From positions 1 through 33,768 of the forward strand of contig JALOOB010000045.1 of the NCBI GenBank assembly GCA_025454635.1: 33,768 bases of DNA. The letters are read 5' to 3'. Positions 14,934-23,870 of the stretch are shown here, piece by piece (position 1 is the stretch's first letter; each line of letters begins with the position of its first letter). This DNA comes from Anaerolineae bacterium. GTDB taxonomy: Bacteria; Chloroflexota; Anaerolineae; CG2-30-64-16. The notes beneath the pieces are model-generated. The model ran no database searches, had not been told where the DNA came from, and saw only the letters and a list, made by a program, of their open reading frames with translations. The position numbers and the translations under genes were made by a program.

Positions 14934-17900
14934 ATGCGCTCACCTACCGCACTTGCGGAGCTTGCCGCGCTCCTGCGCGCGCGCCCGCAGCACGGGGTCA
15001 ACATCGTGACGCTCCACGGCGGCCCCTCTGATTCGCGCGCAGCCCTCGCGCGGCGCGTCGTCGCCGAGGCGGACGATGCCTTCCCTGCCGGCGCGCTCTG
15101 GCTCCACGGCGGGTGCTCCGTCGTGACGCTGACCCTGCTCGCGGAGGCCGAACGGGTGTTGGGCATGGCGCCGTCCCCCGGCAGTGATCTGCCGCGCCGC
15201 GAGCGCCGGGTCCGCGAGTGTCTCAGCGGACACGCGCCGGCGCTGATCGTCCTCGACGGCGCGGCCGGGAAGGACATCCCGCAGTGGCTCAGCGAGCGCC
15301 TCCTCCCGCCTGGCGGTGCGCTGCTCCTGCTCGCCGACGATCCCGCACTGGCCGACCATCTTGCTTCGCTCTCGGTGGCGCTGGACGACCTCAATGGCGC
15401 ACGCGCAGTTCGCCTCGCGGGCCAGTCCGCTGTGTATGAGGCGCTCATGCCCGAGATGCAGTGGCGCTTCCGGTCCCTGGGCGCGTTTGCCTCCGGCCTT
15501 CTCGACCCTCGGCTCGTCGCGCGCGTCTGGGGCGACTCGGTTGATGACGCCCTCGTCGCGCTCGATCACCTCGCCGGGGCCACCCTGCTTGGCCGCGACG
15601 GTTCCGCGCACCGTCTGGAGCCGCATCTTCGGGCGATCGCGAGCGCAGCCCTTGGTGGCGCCGGCCGCGCCGGCGCGGAGCAGCGCCACTGCGATGCCGT
15701 CGTCGCCTTCGCCATCGCCTGCGAGTCGGCTTATCGCTCCGGGCAGGCTAATGCCCTTGCCGAAAGCTGGCCCCAGGTCGCGCTGGCGTGGGAGCGTCTC
15801 TCGCAGCGCGAAGATGCGGCCGCGCGCGCCTCTCTGGACGCGCTGCTTGGCGGCGCATCCTCGTCCATCGCAGCGGTCGCCCCGCCCGGGCTGCGCGCTC
15901 AGTGGCTCGCGCAGGCGCTCCGGCCCGCGATCACACCCGGTCACCGCCGCTGGGAAGCGCGCCACCTTGTCTCACTCGCCGCGGCGCAGCGCGAGCTTGG
16001 CGCGGCGGACGATGCCGCGCGCTCGGCGCGCGAAGCGGTCGCGCTCGCCGCTCAGACCGGCGACGACGCGACCCGCTTTGCCGCCCAGGCGCAGCTTGGC
16101 ATGGCCCTCGTCGCGACAGGCCGCGCATCCGATGCGCTCGGGCCGCTGTCGACCGCCGTCGCATCCGAACCGCTGCAGGGCGATCCCCGCCTGCTGCGCG
16201 AGGTCGCCCGCGCGCTTGCGGACGCGCACGCGCATCTGCGCCGTCCGGCAGACGCCGCAGATGCGCTCGCCGTCTCAGTGCGCGCCTCGCGTCAGCTTGG
16301 CGATCCACAGGGCGAGTTGGCCGATCGGGAGCATCTGGCCGAACTGCTTGCCGCGCAGCCGGGCACGCGCTTCGGCGCGGGCGCGCCGGCCGCCGAAGCC
16401 TACCGGCAGGCGCTTCTCTTCGCGGAGCGGCTCGGGGAAGCCGAGGCCGAGCAGCGTATCGCGGTCCGCCTCGGAGACCTGCGCGCGGACGAGCGGCCGG
16501 AAGAAGCGCTGACCTATTACCTCCGCAGCCTGGCGCTGACCCGGCCCGGCGCGGACGAAGCCGCAGCCGCGGGCCTCCTATGCCGCATCGGGTGGGCGCG
16601 CAACGAGATGGGACAGCCGGACGCGGCCCTCGAGGCATTCGAGCGGGCGGTCATCCTCGCCGGCGACGAGCGGCCCAACGAGGCGCACCGTCGCGTGCGG
16701 CTTTCAGCGCGGATCGGCGTGTCTGACGCGCTTGCCCTGTCGGGCCAGCCCGCCGCGGCCGCGCTCGCCGCGCTCGCCGCGCTGCCGCTGGCGCGCGAGC
16801 TGGGCGACGAGGAAGCGCAGTTGTCCCTCCTAACGCGCGTCGGGGAAGCGCACCTTGCGGCGAAGGAACACGAACCTGCCGCGGGCTGTTTCGTCCCCGC
16901 GCTCGCCATCGCGGGGCGGCTGGGTCGCAAGTCGGAGCGCCTCCACCTGCTGACTGCGCTCGCGCAGGCGCGCCTGGCCCTTGGGTTGCAGGGGGTGGCG
17001 GTCGAGTGTCTCGTCGAGGCAGTTCCGCTCGCGCGCGAACTGGATCGCCCGGCCATTGAGCTTGCTGCCTTGCGCCAGCTGGGCCAGGCGCACTCGGAAA
17101 CGGGGCGGGCGCTCGAAGCGGGCATCTGCTATGAGCAGGCGCTGCGCGTGTGCGAGCGCCTCGGCGACGAAGCCGCCGAGGCCGACATTCTCGTCCGTCT
17201 CGCGGCCTGCCAGCTTGCGCTTTCCCGGCCCCAGGCGGCCGCGTTTGACCTCCGCACGGCCCTGCTGCTGCGCAACGGGAGCGCTACGAAGGACGAGCGG
17301 CTCGCGGTGACGCTTCGGCTCGCGGAGGCCGAACGACGGTCGGGCAACATCGCAGGGGCCATCCGTTCTGCCGACGTCGCGCTCGCGTTGAGCCGCGAGT
17401 TGGGCGATCCCGCCGGCGAGCTTGCCGCGCTGCTGCAACTTGGCGCGGACTACGACGATCAGGGCGAGCGCGATGCCGCGCGCGACGCGTACAGCCACGC
17501 GCTCCAATTGGGTCGCCGCATCGGTGACCGCGAAGCCGAGGCGCCCGTCCTGCGCCGCTTGGGCGATTTCTACCTTGAGACTGGCGACGTCGCGACCGCG
17601 CTGACGTGTTACCGGGAAGCGCTGCCGATGTACGCCTCGCTGGGTGATCCCGGCGCGGAGGGTGCGCTGCGTTACGACCTTGCCGAGTTGGACCTGGCCG
17701 GCGGGAGGTTGGACGACGCCCATGACGGATACCGGGCCGCGCTCGCATGCGCGCGGCAGGTGCGCGACGCGGTGGCGGAGGCTGCCGCGCTGCGCCAGAT
17801 GGCCGCGATCGACCGCGCGTGCGGCCGCGAGGTCGACGCGGCGCATTGGCTGCAGCAAGCCGGCGCGCCGCTGAAGCGCGCGGGCCTGACCGAAGATGAG

Positions 17901-20900
17901 TTGGCGGTGGCGATGGAGCTTGCTGCGCTCTACCTGCGGCTTGAGCGGCCCGCGGAGGCCGCGGAGGCGCACGCTGCCGCCGCGCTGCTTGCTGAAGCGG
18001 TCGGCAACCTCGACGCGCTCGTCGAGGCGCGCGTCAATCTCGGCCGCGCGGCCCTGCAAGGCGGCCGGCCCGCGGAGGCATGCGCGGCGTTTGCCGCGGC
18101 CTTCGAAGCCGCGCGCGCGGGGGGCGCAGGCGATCAGTTCGCGATGCTGGTGGAGCTCGGCGGAAGCCAGCTTGCGACGGGCCGGTGGAGCGCGGCAGTC
18201 GACACGTTCGGCGACGCGCTGGCGACGGCTCGCCAATCCGGCGACGAGCGCCGCGAGTTGCTCGCCCTCACCCGGTTAGGCGAGGCGTGCGTGGGCGCGG
18301 GCGAGGCCGCTTCCGGCGTCGCCTATTTCGAGCGCGCGCTGCCCGTGGCCCGCTCCATCGGTGACCCGGACGCGGAAATGGCGGCCCTGCTCGGACTGTC
18401 CGCCGCGCTCTCCGAGCGCAGCCGGGTGGCCGGCGCAGCCGAGGCCGCGGAGGCCGCGCGCGCGCTGGCCGAGGAACGCGGCCGGCGGGATATCGAGGGC
18501 GCCGCGCTGCTGCGCTCCGCGGAGGCGCGCGCGGCCAACGGTCAGGCCGGTCAGGCGTTGCTGGCATATCAACAAGCGCTCCCACTGCTGCGCGAGGCGG
18601 CAGATCACCAGACCGCGGCCGACGTGTTGCTGGCGCAGGGCGACGCGCTCCTCCAGATGGGCGACGATGAGCAGGCTGCCGCATCGTATCGTGAGTCGCT
18701 GTCGCTCGCCGACCGGCTCAACGACAGGCGGCGACAGGCGGCTGCGCTGCGGCGACTCGGCAAGATGGCCGAGGAAGCCGCGGACCCCCGCACCGCGGCC
18801 GAGCGGTTCGAGGCGCTCCTGTCTGCCGCGCGCGCGCTCGACGACCGGGAGATGATTCGCGCAGCCTTGGTCGGCGCGGCGCGCAACCTGCGCTGCGCAG
18901 GCGACTCCGCGGCGGCGATTCCGTTGTACCGCGATGCGTGGGCCCTCTTCGCGGACGACGGCGACCGGGCGGGCGAGGCGGAGGTGTTGCTGGCCTGGGG
19001 CGACGCGCGCATGGACCTCGCGGAGGCCGAAGAAGCGGCCGCGTGCTACGGGCAGGCCGTCGCGCTGGCGCAGGAAGAAGGTTGGGGCGACCGGTCGGTC
19101 GAGGCGCGGGCGCAGGCGGGCCTGGGCGCGTCGCAGCTCGCGCTCGGTCAGCCGCAGGAGGCGCTCGCGCTGTACGAGAAGGCGCTGCTCCTGGCGCCGT
19201 CCGGCGATGCGGGCGAGACGAGGGCAGCCGCGCTGCTCGGCGCGGGCAACTGCTATCGCGCGCTCGGTCAGGCGGACGCCGCGCTGGACGCGTTCCGCAG
19301 CGCGGCCGCGGCCGCGCGCGCATCCGGCGCGGCCGCAATTGTCTCGCGCGCATCGCTCGAACTCGGCAAGGCGGCCCATGCCGCGGGCGACCGCGAGCAG
19401 GCGCGCGCGTGCCTTGTCGATGCGCTCGCCGCGGCCAACGAAGCGCGCGATCCTCGACTATACGGCGTGGCGCGCATCGCTGCAGCCGACCTCGATGCCG
19501 CGATGGACCTGCCGTCCGCCCTGCTGGGCTACCGGGAGGCGCTCGCCGCTTTGGAGAACACGTCCGATACCGCCGCCATCGCCCGCGCCCGCCTTGCGCT
19601 CGGCGCCGCGCAGCTCTCTTTGGGCGACGGAAAGGCGGCCATCGAAACCTACCGCGCGGTGCTGGACGGGGTCGAGGGACGCGGGCAGCCGGCCGCCGAG
19701 CAGGCTGCGTGGGCCGGGCTGGCGCGGAGCTACGAGGCGACCGGCGCGCAGGCCAAGTGGGCCGACGCCTGGCGCAAGGCGCTCGCGCTGGCCCGCGCGG
19801 CAGGCGACCGCCTCGCGGAACTCCTCGCGCTGCTCGGGCTCGGCGACGCGGCCCTGTCCGCCGGTAAGATGACAGCCGCGGCAAACAACTACGGCGCCGC
19901 GCTGGAGCTTAGCCGTGCGCTGGGGGATAAGCCCGCCGAGCTGCGCGCGCTCCTCGGGCTTGGCCAGATTCCCGAAGGTTCCACGCACTCACGCGCGGCG
20001 GACGCGCCTGAGCGTCTTCTCGCCGCGCTGCCCCTTGCGCGCCAGCTTGCGGATCGCAAGCGCGAAGCCGCAGCCGCGCTGGGTTTGCTCGAGTGCGCGG
20101 TCACAGATGAACAGCGTGCGGAAGCGCTCAAGTCAATGCCGCTCGCGCTGGCCGTCTCGCGGCAGGCGCGGGACCGCCGCGGCGAGCTTGCCGCGCTGCT
20201 GGCTCTCGGCGACGAGGCCGTCGCGGGGGGAGAGCGCGGCGCGGCGATCGACCACTACACGCGGGCGGTTGCGGTGGCCGGCGAACTCGACGATCAGGCT
20301 GCCTCAACGCGCGCCCGCCTCGGCCTCGGCGCGGTTTACACCGCGCTCGGCGAACTCCCGAACGCGGTCGAGCACGACCGCTGGGCCTTGGTGCTGCTGC
20401 GGCAGGCGGGCGACAAGCAAGGCGAGTTGCAGGTGCTCTCTCGGCTGGCGGACGCGGAAGCCGTAACCGGCGAGAACGTCGAGGCCGCGCGGCACTACGA
20501 CCAGGCGTTGGCGCTCGCTCGCGAGCTGGGCGACGAGCAGGCCGAGTTGGCCGCTTTACTGGGGCTTGCGCCGGTGGCGGCAAAGCTGGGTGAGCCGCGC
20601 CGCGCCGCGGATTGCTACCGCAGCGCGCTGCCGCTCAGCCGGAGCGCGCAGCAGCCCGACGCAGAGGCGCGCATCCTCATCGCGCAGGGAGATGCGTGGC
20701 TCGCCGCGGGTGAACCGGTGCAGGCGCTCGAAGGCTACCGCGCCGCACTGGCCGCGCTCCGCAGCGCAGGCGATCGGGCGGGGGAAGCTGCGCTTCTCCG
20801 AACTATTGCCGCCACATGCGCAGGCTCGGGGCGCAACGAAGATGCCGCAGCCGGCTACGAGCAGGCTCTGCCCCTGCTCGATGACGATAGGGCTGCGCGG

Positions 20901-21785
20901 CGGGATGTCCTGCAGCGGTTGGGCGACGCGTACGCTGCGCTCGGCCGACACGACGACGCGCTGCGCGTCTACGGCGAGGCGCTCGCGCTCGCGGTCTCAG
21001 ATGCCGACCATACCGCGGAAGCCGATCTTTCCGGCAAACTGAGCATGGTTCACGCCAGCCTGGGCGACACGCAGCAGGCCATCAGTTACGGCGAGCGGGC
21101 GATGGTGTCCGCGCGGGCGGCGGTCTCCTGGCCGAACCGCGCGCCGGTTCTCCGCACGCTCGGCGACGCGTACGCGGACGCGGGCGATCACGCGCAGTCG
21201 ATGGTGTGCTACCGGCAGGCCCTCTTCCTCAGCCGAGCGGTCAATGACCGGCGCACCGAAGCCAGCCTGCTCAACAGCCTCGGCAACGCGGCCGCGCACC
21301 TGGGCATGCCGAAGGACGCCATCGACTTCTACCTGAAGGCGCTCACCGTCAGCCGGGAGACGCGCGACCGCGCGCTCGAGGGCAACATCCTCAACAACCT
21401 GGGCAACGCCTACGCCGACGTCAACAACATGCAGGCCGCGACCGACTATTACCGGCAGGCGCTGGCGATCAGCCGCGCGCTAGGCGAGCGGCGTAAGGAG
21501 GCCAACCGCCTCGCCAATCTCGGCCTCGCTCTGATGGAGTTGGAGGACACCCGCCGCGCCATCGACTATTACGGCCAGGCGGTCGACCTGTTCGGGGAGT
21601 TGGGCGACCGCGCCAGCAGCGCGCGCCATTCGTGGATGCTCGGCATGCTGCTTCAGCGGAACGGCAACCTGGCCCGCGCGGCCGATGTCATGCAGATCGC
21701 AGTGGATTACGAGAAGGAAACCGGCGCGCCCGACGCGGCCGAGCACGCCGCGCAGGTCGAGCGCCTGCGGCGAACCGTAGCTTGA
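14934..21785 (+). CDS. Giant tetratricopeptide-repeat protein with a degenerate STAND/NB-ARC-like head
   Basis: This 2283-residue protein dominates the window. Residues 1-300 resemble the NTPase head of AfsR/NB-ARC (STAND) regulators in order: a VNIVTLHGG strand, FPAGALWLHGG, the Walker B-like ALIVLD (103-108), LPPGGALLLLADDPAL and the winged-helix-like RFRSLGAFASGLLD. The P-loop is degenerate (GGPSDSRAA at 29-37, no GK[ST]), so ATP hydrolysis is doubtful. From about 340 to 2270 there are roughly 45-50 TPR-type units of about 40 residues (ALPLARELGD..AE..AL..LG). The last few (about 2090-2230) match the TPR consensus best, with LLNSLGNAAAHLG and NILNNLGNAYADV. There is no signal peptide and no membrane segment. 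ATG 14934 has GGGAGG shortly upstream. It is presumably a cytosolic scaffold or sensor; the partner is unknown. It stands alone, convergent with htpG. Confidence 0.88.
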   Translation: MRSPTALAELAALLRARPQHGVNIVTLHGGPSDSRAALARRVVAEADDAFPAGALWLHGGCSVVTLTLLAEAERVLGMAPSPGSDLPRRERRVRECLSGHAPALIVLDGAAGKDIPQWLSERLLPPGGALLLLADDPALADHLASLSVALDDLNGARAVRLAGQSAVYEALMPEMQWRFRSLGAFASGLLDPRLVARVWGDSVDDALVALDHLAGATLLGRDGSAHRLEPHLRAIASAALGGAGRAGAEQRHCDAVVAFAIACESAYRSGQANALAESWPQVALAWERLSQREDAAARASLDALLGGASSSIAAVAPPGLRAQWLAQALRPAITPGHRRWEARHLVSLAAAQRELGAADDAARSAREAVALAAQTGDDATRFAAQAQLGMALVATGRASDALGPLSTAVASEPLQGDPRLLREVARALADAHAHLRRPADAADALAVSVRASRQLGDPQGELADREHLAELLAAQPGTRFGAGAPAAEAYRQALLFAERLGEAEAEQRIAVRLGDLRADERPEEALTYYLRSLALTRPGADEAAAAGLLCRIGWARNEMGQPDAALEAFERAVILAGDERPNEAHRRVRLSARIGVSDALALSGQPAAAALAALAALPLARELGDEEAQLSLLTRVGEAHLAAKEHEPAAGCFVPALAIAGRLGRKSERLHLLTALAQARLALGLQGVAVECLVEAVPLARELDRPAIELAALRQLGQAHSETGRALEAGICYEQALRVCERLGDEAAEADILVRLAACQLALSRPQAAAFDLRTALLLRNGSATKDERLAVTLRLAEAERRSGNIAGAIRSADVALALSRELGDPAGELAALLQLGADYDDQGERDAARDAYSHALQLGRRIGDREAEAPVLRRLGDFYLETGDVATALTCYREALPMYASLGDPGAEGALRYDLAELDLAGGRLDDAHDGYRAALACARQVRDAVAEAAALRQMAAIDRACGREVDAAHWLQQAGAPLKRAGLTEDELAVAMELAALYLRLERPAEAAEAHAAAALLAEAVGNLDALVEARVNLGRAALQGGRPAEACAAFAAAFEAARAGGAGDQFAMLVELGGSQLATGRWSAAVDTFGDALATARQSGDERRELLALTRLGEACVGAGEAASGVAYFERALPVARSIGDPDAEMAALLGLSAALSERSRVAGAAEAAEAARALAEERGRRDIEGAALLRSAEARAANGQAGQALLAYQQALPLLREAADHQTAADVLLAQGDALLQMGDDEQAAASYRESLSLADRLNDRRRQAAALRRLGKMAEEAADPRTAAERFEALLSAARALDDREMIRAALVGAARNLRCAGDSAAAIPLYRDAWALFADDGDRAGEAEVLLAWGDARMDLAEAEEAAACYGQAVALAQEEGWGDRSVEARAQAGLGASQLALGQPQEALALYEKALLLAPSGDAGETRAAALLGAGNCYRALGQADAALDAFRSAAAAARASGAAAIVSRASLELGKAAHAAGDREQARACLVDALAAANEARDPRLYGVARIAAADLDAAMDLPSALLGYREALAALENTSDTAAIARARLALGAAQLSLGDGKAAIETYRAVLDGVEGRGQPAAEQAAWAGLARSYEATGAQAKWADAWRKALALARAAGDRLAELLALLGLGDAALSAGKMTAAANNYGAALELSRALGDKPAELRALLGLGQIPEGSTHSRAADAPERLLAALPLARQLADRKREAAAALGLLECAVTDEQRAEALKSMPLALAVSRQARDRRGELAALLALGDEAVAGGERGAAIDHYTRAVAVAGELDDQAASTRARLGLGAVYTALGELPNAVEHDRWALVLLRQAGDKQGELQVLSRLADAEAVTGENVEAARHYDQALALARELGDEQAELAALLGLAPVAAKLGEPRRAADCYRSALPLSRSAQQPDAEARILIAQGDAWLAAGEPVQALEGYRAALAALRSAGDRAGEAALLRTIAATCAGSGRNEDAAAGYEQALPLLDDDRAARRDVLQRLGDAYAALGRHDDALRVYGEALALAVSDADHTAEADLSGKLSMVHASLGDTQQAISYGERAMVSARAAVSWPNRAPVLRTLGDAYADAGDHAQSMVCYRQALFLSRAVNDRRTEASLLNSLGNAAAHLGMPKDAIDFYLKALTVSRETRDRALEGNILNNLGNAYADVNNMQAATDYYRQALAISRALGERRKEANRLANLGLALMELEDTRRAIDYYGQAVDLFGELGDRASSARHSWMLGMLLQRNGNLARAADVMQIAVDYEKETGAPDAAEHAAQVERLRRTVA

Positions 21786-21876
21786 TTTTGCCACAGGGAC
21801 GCAGAGGAAACAGAGGTTGGCGATGAGAAGAACCTCTTTCGTCGCCTCTGAGATCTCTGCGTCCTCAGTGGCAAAA
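21786..21876. repeat. Intergenic hairpin 11 (CCACAGGGACGCAGAGG type)
   Basis: The left side (21786-21819, TTTTGCCAC then repeated CAGAGG units) pairs with 21845-21876 (CCTCTGAGATCTCTGCGTCC, then GTGGCAAAA). It starts at the base after the TPR gene stop and ends 3 nt before the htpG stop codon, filling the convergent spacer. The flanking T and A runs face each other in the stem base, the reverse of a normal terminator. Confidence 0.88.
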
Positions 21877-21879
21877 AGG

Positions 21880-23745
21880 TTACTTTAGCGCGCGTTCTAG
21901 GATCATCTGCGCGCGCGGCGCCATCTCCGCCGGATTCGGGTGCAGCCCTTCCATCAGCAGCAGCGTGTCGTACAGCAGCTCGATCCCGCCGTCCACGAGC
22001 GGCGACGCCGGCTCGCTTTGGATGCGCGCGGACAGATTGCGCACGAGCGGATGGTTGCGATTCAACTCCAGGATCTTTGGCGGCGCCTTGTAGTCTTCCT
22101 CGATCATCCGACGCACCCGCTGCATCTCGCGCTCGAAGCCGGTGTTCGTCGATACGAGCCGGGCCGCGCTGTCCACCAGCAGCTTCGATTCGCGCACCTC
22201 GGTCACGCGGTCGCCCAGCGCGAGCTTGAACCGGGCCACCACCTCCGCCCATTCGGCGTCGGCCAGCGGCTCAGTTTCCTCCTTCGCTTCCTCCGGCTCG
22301 CCCGGCAGCGTCAGGCCCGGATCGTCCACGTTTCGGAACTGCTTGCCCTCGAACTCGCGCACCGTCTGCATCATGTAGCCGTCGAACGGATCGCCGAGCA
22401 ACAACACCTCCAGCCCGCGCGCCTTGAACGGGTCCAGGTGAGGGCTTGACGCCACCGTGGCCGCGTCGCCGCCGAGCAGATAGTAGATCTCGTTCTGGTC
22501 TTCCTTCATCCGCCCGACGTACTCGCCCAGCGCGATCGCCTTGCCCTCGGACTTGGTCGACGGGAAGCGCAGCAGCGGCAGCAAGTCGTCGCGCTCTCCG
22601 CTCATCGTCGCCAGCCCCTGCTTGATGAAGATGCCCATCTCCTCCCAGAAGCCCGCGTACTCCTCCGGCTTCTCGCCGGCCAGCTCGCGCAGCTCCTTGA
22701 CCACCCGCCCCGCCAACACCTTCTGCATCGCGCGCAGCACCCGGTTGCTCTGCACGGTCTCGCGCGACACGTTCAGCGGGATGTCCTCCGAATCGACCAC
22801 GCCCTCCACGAACCGCAGGTACTCCGGCAGCAACTCCTTGTTGCGCTCCTGGATCAGCACCTTCCGCGAGTACAGCCGCAGCCCGTAATCCGAGCGCAGG
22901 CTCAACACGCCTCGGTCCAGCTTCTTGGGCACATACAGGATCGCGCGAATCTCCACCGGCGCGTCGGTAATGATGTGCGTGCGCAGCAGCGGTGGCTCAG
23001 GATCGAAGCTCAACTGCCGGTAGAAGTCGTCATACTCCTCCGCCTTGACGTCCCGCGCGGGCTTGCGCCACAGTGCCTCGCGGCGGTTGGCCGCCTCGCC
23101 CTTGACGTACACCGGGAACGAAACGTAGTCGGAGTGCTTGCGGACGATGCTCTCCAGCTTCCACGACGCAGTGAACTCGGCCGCGTCTTCCTTCAGCTTA
23201 ATCGTGATTTCCGTGCCGCGCGTTGCCTTCTCCGCCGGCGCCAGCGTGAAGCGGCTGTCGCCCGCCGACGTCCAGCTCCATGCCTCCGCGCCGGGACGGT
23301 GCGAGCGTGTGGTCACCGTGACTTCGTCCGCGACCATGAACACCGAGTAGAAGCCGACCCCGAACTGACCGATGATGTCGACAGGTTTCTGCCCCTCGCC
23401 GATCCTCTGCAGGAACGCCATCGCGCCTGAGTGCGCGATGGTGCCGAGGTTCTCGATCAGTTCCTCGCGGGTCATGCCGATGCCTGTGTCCGCCACCGTC
23501 AGCGTCCGCGCGTCCGCGTCGCTCTCGATGCGCACTGCCAGCTCTGTGTCCGGATCGAGCACGTCGCGGTTCGTCAGCATCTCGAACTGGATGCGGTGCA
23601 GTGCGTCCGATGCGTTGGAGATCAATTCGCGCAGGAAAATCTCGCGCTCGGTATAGAGCGAATGAGCGAGGATGTTGAGCAACTGCTGCACCTCGGCGCG
23701 AAACTCCAGCGTTTGCGCTTCAGCCGGCCGGGTCTCTTCTGTCAT
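21880..23745 (-). CDS. htpG: Chaperone HtpG (bacterial Hsp90)
   Basis: HtpG is the ATP-dependent dimeric Hsp90 chaperone of the cytosol. The protein has 621 residues against 624 in E. coli. The N-terminal ATPase site is complete: YTEREIFLRELISNASDA (catalytic Glu and Asn), ADTGIGMTREELIENLGTIA, and the lid region GQFGVGFYSVFMVAD. Middle-domain segments include DSEDIPLNVSRETVQ and the C-terminal part ends PRAQMILERALK. ATG 23745 was chosen over the longer frame to 23790 because GGAGG precedes it (complement of 23753-23757) and the longer version overlaps the promoter. It is divergent from the PLP enzyme gene. Confidence 0.97.
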   Translation of the reverse strand: MTEETRPAEAQTLEFRAEVQQLLNILAHSLYTEREIFLRELISNASDALHRIQFEMLTNRDVLDPDTELAVRIESDADARTLTVADTGIGMTREELIENLGTIAHSGAMAFLQRIGEGQKPVDIIGQFGVGFYSVFMVADEVTVTTRSHRPGAEAWSWTSAGDSRFTLAPAEKATRGTEITIKLKEDAAEFTASWKLESIVRKHSDYVSFPVYVKGEAANRREALWRKPARDVKAEEYDDFYRQLSFDPEPPLLRTHIITDAPVEIRAILYVPKKLDRGVLSLRSDYGLRLYSRKVLIQERNKELLPEYLRFVEGVVDSEDIPLNVSRETVQSNRVLRAMQKVLAGRVVKELRELAGEKPEEYAGFWEEMGIFIKQGLATMSGERDDLLPLLRFPSTKSEGKAIALGEYVGRMKEDQNEIYYLLGGDAATVASSPHLDPFKARGLEVLLLGDPFDGYMMQTVREFEGKQFRNVDDPGLTLPGEPEEAKEETEPLADAEWAEVVARFKLALGDRVTEVRESKLLVDSAARLVSTNTGFEREMQRVRRMIEEDYKAPPKILELNRNHPLVRNLSARIQSEPASPLVDGGIELLYDTLLLMEGLHPNPAEMAPRAQMILERALK

Positions 23746-23767
23746 GAGGTCGCCTCCAGAGTAATAA

Positions 23768-23790
23768 TTGCGCGAAGCCAAAATGCGCAA
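23768..23790. promoter_or_regulatory. Inverted repeat upstream of htpG
   Basis: TTGCGC (23768-23773) and GCGCAA (23785-23790) flank 11 nt. On the minus strand the distal half could serve as a -35, with TATTAC 18 nt further, 15-20 nt before the ribosome binding site. It may be an operator. It is not the CIRCE element. Confidence 0.4.
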
Positions 23791-23824
23791 CCAGCGTTAG
23801 TATGATGCATAAAGGCGATTAGAG

Positions 23825-23844
23825 TTGCGTTAGAATGAACGCAA
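23825..23844. promoter_or_regulatory. Operator-like palindrome upstream of the PLP gene
   Basis: A perfect 7-bp inverted repeat, TTGCGTT-N6-AACGCAA, covers a possible -10 (TAGAAT, 23831-23836). Its size and position suit a repressor site. No regulator gene is adjacent. Confidence 0.45.
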
Positions 23845-23870
23845 TCTCTTCAGGAGTCAAGCGCAGCATT

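Noticed and set aside
14940-19884. Several long minus-strand and alternate-frame ORFs inside the TPR gene
   Set aside because: High GC and repeat structure keep other frames open; they are Arg-rich and lack family features.
23746-23870. CIRCE element for htpG or a SAM riboswitch for the PLP gene
   Set aside because: The CIRCE consensus is absent and the space is too short for, and shows no pattern of, a SAM riboswitch.
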